This document shows, one piece after another, positions 63,607 to 64,000 of a stretch of DNA of 64,000 bases (position 1 is the first letter of the stretch; every line of letters begins with the position of its first letter). This stretch comes from Bowdeniella nasicola (lineage in GTDB: Bacteria > Actinomycetota > Actinomycetes > Actinomycetales > Actinomycetaceae). A program made the translations under genes and the position numbers. The stretch covers positions 124,001-188,000 of the forward strand of contig NZ_FNQV01000004.1 of the NCBI RefSeq assembly GCF_900107735.1, in the 5' to 3' direction. The notes below the pieces were generated by a model that saw only the letters and a program-made list of their open reading frames with translations, ran no database searches and was not told the DNA's origin.

Positions 63607-64000
63607 ATGGACATACCTGCAAAGCTCCTTGCCGCCTACAACGATCAAATCACCCTCGAACTCACTGCCGAGACGGTCTACCGCCAACTCGCCATCGAGC
63701 TCGATTACCTGGACCTGCCGGGCATGGCTACCTGGATGCGGATCCAGGCGGAAGAAGAGGTCGTGCACGCCAACCGCTTCATCGACCACGTCCTCGATCG
63801 CGACGGCCACCCCGAGATCGGGACGATCGAATTCCCCACCGTCAAGGTTTTGACGTCCATTGACGCCTTCGAGGCCGCGCTCAAGCACGAGCAGAAGGTC
63901 TCCGAGTCGATCCGCGCCCTCTATCGTCTCGCCCGCGATGAGGACGACATCGACTCCTTCCCGCTCCTCTATGATTTCGTTAACGAGCAGATTGAAGAGG
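63607..64000 (+). CDS. ferritin (3'-partial)
   Basis: The visible ~131 residues are a ferritin four-helix bundle: ITLELTAETVYRQLAIELDY on helix A, the ferroxidase residues in AEEEVVHANRFIDHVLDR (Glu and His) on helix B, and the EAALKHEQKVSESIRAL helix C. It stores iron as a 24-mer shell in the cytosol. The gene runs off the window at 64000. The start at 63607 follows a TAGCCT hexamer by 7 bases. Confidence 0.93.
   Translation, partial: MDIPAKLLAAYNDQITLELTAETVYRQLAIELDYLDLPGMATWMRIQAEEEVVHANRFIDHVLDRDGHPEIGTIEFPTVKVLTSIDAFEAALKHEQKVSESIRALYRLARDEDDIDSFPLLYDFVNEQIEE

Overview
The window is high-GC, densely packed bacterial DNA from an actinobacterium. Supporting marks are class Ib ribonucleotide reductase genes with NrdR boxes, a DUF222/HNH endonuclease, DUF3152 and DUF1206 proteins, a sortase-anchored cell-wall protein, and many genes that begin 6-7 bases after a TANNNT -10 hexamer (leaderless mRNAs). 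LuxS plus MTA/SAH nucleosidase, class Ib RNR and a DMSO-reductase-type respiratory enzyme fit the Actinomycetaceae (Trueperella/Arcanobacterium/Schaalia-like), but the genus is inference. No rRNA, tRNA, CRISPR array or insertion sequence was recognised.

Layout. 0-7.8 kb: dimethylarginine hydrolase, S9 peptidase, a sugar nucleotidyltransferase/GHMP kinase pair, a ThrE-type exporter and a wall-anchored alkaline phosphatase that lacks the middle of its catalytic domain. 7.8-11 kb: nrdHIE with tandem NrdR boxes (nrdF lies 48 kb away). 11-14.4 kb: four tandem paralogous lipoproteins, one frameshifted. 14.4-20 kb: serine dehydratase, luxS, mtnN (autoinducer-2/methyl-cycle pair) and an HNH protein. 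20-28.5 kb: two ABC systems and a DsbA-like thiol protein. 28.6-32 kb: an XRE regulator broken by a stop codon, an NhaC-type antiporter and a PfkB kinase. 32-40.4 kb: a molybdate uptake system (ModA and a fused ModB-ModC) beside a DmsABC reductase that needs a molybdenum cofactor. 40.4-42.4 kb: an AT-richer patch with an orphan HsdR-N-type nuclease and a broken lipoprotein gene. 42.4-48.4 kb: split-subunit transhydrogenase pntA1-pntA2-pntB, a YeiH-type exporter with a divergent LysR regulator, and a truncated serine transporter. 48.5-52.8 kb: a phosphoribosyltransferase, then CstA, a small protein ending in Cys-Cys and an ArsA-like ATPase as one unit. 52.9-56.5 kb: a run of broken genes (wrecked ABC exporter, ABC ATPase stub, frameshifted paralog, frameshifted NodB deacetylase). 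56.5-64 kb: TM2 protein, GH15-like hydrolase, nrdF, sirtuin, DUF3152 protein, VanZ-like protein, prolyl-iminopeptidase-like hydrolase and ferritin.

The genes describe a host-associated or facultatively anaerobic lifestyle: anaerobic respiration on S/N-oxides supplied with molybdate, serine and pyruvate catabolism, autoinducer-2 production and surface lipoproteins. Two features stand out. One is the CstA/Cys-Cys protein/ArsA-ATPase unit, a candidate energised or regulated pyruvate or peptide uptake system. The other is the number of damaged genes (about ten), concentrated at 52.9-56.5 kb. These may reflect genome decay, but some lie at short homopolymers and could be sequencing errors.
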